Shown here piece after piece: positions 63,470 to 64,000 of a DNA stretch of 64,000 bases. Where the stretch lies: contig CBDALO010000131.1 of assembly GCA_965196985.1 (NCBI GenBank), positions 143,227 through 207,226 on the forward strand, in the 5' to 3' direction. The position numbers and the translations under genes are program-made. The stretch is from 2-12-FULL-35-23 sp965196985. GTDB lineage: Bacteria; Pseudomonadota; Gammaproteobacteria; UBA12402. Each line of letters starts with the position of its first letter. The stretch's first letter is position 1. The notes below the pieces were generated by a model that was given only the letters and a program-made list of their open reading frames with translations, did no database searches and was not told where the DNA came from.

Positions 63470-64000
63470 TATTAAGGAATTTCAATGTGTCAATTGGTAA
63501 AAATACCACCAATTAAAATGAGTAATTTTAGCACAGGTATTTTTTATAAAATCGATTTAGTGGTGGGGCAGGGTTAGTTATGACAAACAATAGCCAAAAC
63601 TAGCTGTTATTTGTTGTTTTGGACGGACTACCCCCCTAGGAAGTTATTAGGTTTTTTTCAGTAAGGCGAGTCCACGATGCTTTGATAGCAATTTGTAACG
63701 GTTAGGTTGTCTATACCAGCAGTTAGCTAAAAACATTTGGCTACCGCATAGAACACATTCATAGGGGTCAATGTTAAAATTATTTTGCATTAAGGTGCGG
63801 TAATTGACCTGGGGTGTGTTTGGATCAGTTTCACCTAATAGGAGTCTGACTTTGGGTAGCATCTCACCTCGCACCCGGTTAGCAAGAAACCCATAATAAC
63901 GCACCATACGAAAGCCAACATCAGGAATGTGTTGAATAAATCGAGCAATAAACTCTTCCGCGGTTAATTTAAATTGCTTGTAGGTTTTAGAGACGTGATC
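63469..64000 (-). mobile_element. IS91 family element, oriIS end (continues past window)
   Basis: The border is at 63468/63469, right behind cttg (63465-63468), i.e. CAAG on the minus strand adjoining the 3' end of the element, the known IS91 target tetranucleotide. The 178 bp between border and transposase stop include a possible hairpin aattgg/ccaatt (63493-63516). No target duplication is expected for this rolling-circle family. Confidence 0.78.
63647..64000 (-). CDS. IS91 family transposase, C-terminal part
   Basis: 118 residues to the window edge. The frame reads KQFKLTAEEFIARFIQHIP, DVGFRMVRYYGFLANRVRG and ECVLCGSQMFLANC, which are the C-terminal blocks of IS91 HUH transposases just behind the catalytic region. 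The catalytic HUH and tyrosine motifs lie beyond the window. Confidence 0.9.
   Translation of the reverse strand, partial: DHVSKTYKQFKLTAEEFIARFIQHIPDVGFRMVRYYGFLANRVRGEMLPKVRLLLGETDPNTPQVNYRTLMQNNFNIDPYECVLCGSQMFLANCWYRQPNRYKLLSKHRGLALLKKT

Overview
The window looks like the chromosome of an AT-rich, IS-loaded gammaproteobacterium with an intracellular lifestyle. A 23S/5S rRNA operon end, an ftsY-ftsE-ftsX-rpoH cluster, asmA-mutY-yggX, rph/yicC and a Dot/Icm type IVB secretion locus (icmW, icmV, dotA) place it near Legionellales/Thiotrichales. The combination of Dot/Icm and massive IS load makes Piscirickettsia (P. salmonis-like) my best guess; this is inference from gene content, not a database match.

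Layout. 1-2987: 3' four-fifths of 23S rRNA, interrupted by an intervening sequence that encodes a small GIY-YIG protein, then 5S rRNA and a terminator. 3018-5368: a minus-strand operon pspC-like / GntR(YtrA)-like regulator / ABC ATPase / ABC permease. 5522-19062: an insertion archipelago with IS256, a single-gene IS66 (ISBst12-like), IS5, IS982, a second IS5 split by a three-gene DDE/AAA+ transposon that itself carries an IS110, and another IS256. Between these lie the two halves of a seven-bladed WD40 protein gene and a remnant of another gene. 19197-25522: metal P-type ATPase, rRNA m5C methyltransferase, IS481-like element, rph and yicC. 25554-28838: a 182-bp tandem duplication holding IS982, which holds an ISNCY-type element. 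28906-34056: Dot/Icm cluster, with two small secreted proteins downstream of icmW and divergent icmV-dotA. 34170-51676: mainly housekeeping genes, with five copies of a palindromic MITE-like repeat in the intergenic gaps. 51740-64000: a second IS-rich stretch where a large repeat-containing lipoprotein gene has been cut by IS66, IS256, an IS481-like element and an IS91-type element.

Most element borders could be fixed to the base because target-site duplications (TSDs) are visible: 8 bp for IS256 and both IS66 types, 5 bp for the IS481-like element, 3 bp for IS5, 6-7 bp for IS982, 7 bp for IS4, 6 bp for the ISNCY type and for the three-gene transposon. Removing the elements and one TSD copy restores continuous reading frames for the WD40 protein and the lipoprotein, so both were intact genes recently. 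One IS256 copy (52807-55814) has non-matching flanks and marks a rearrangement junction. No CRISPR array, tRNA or prophage was seen.
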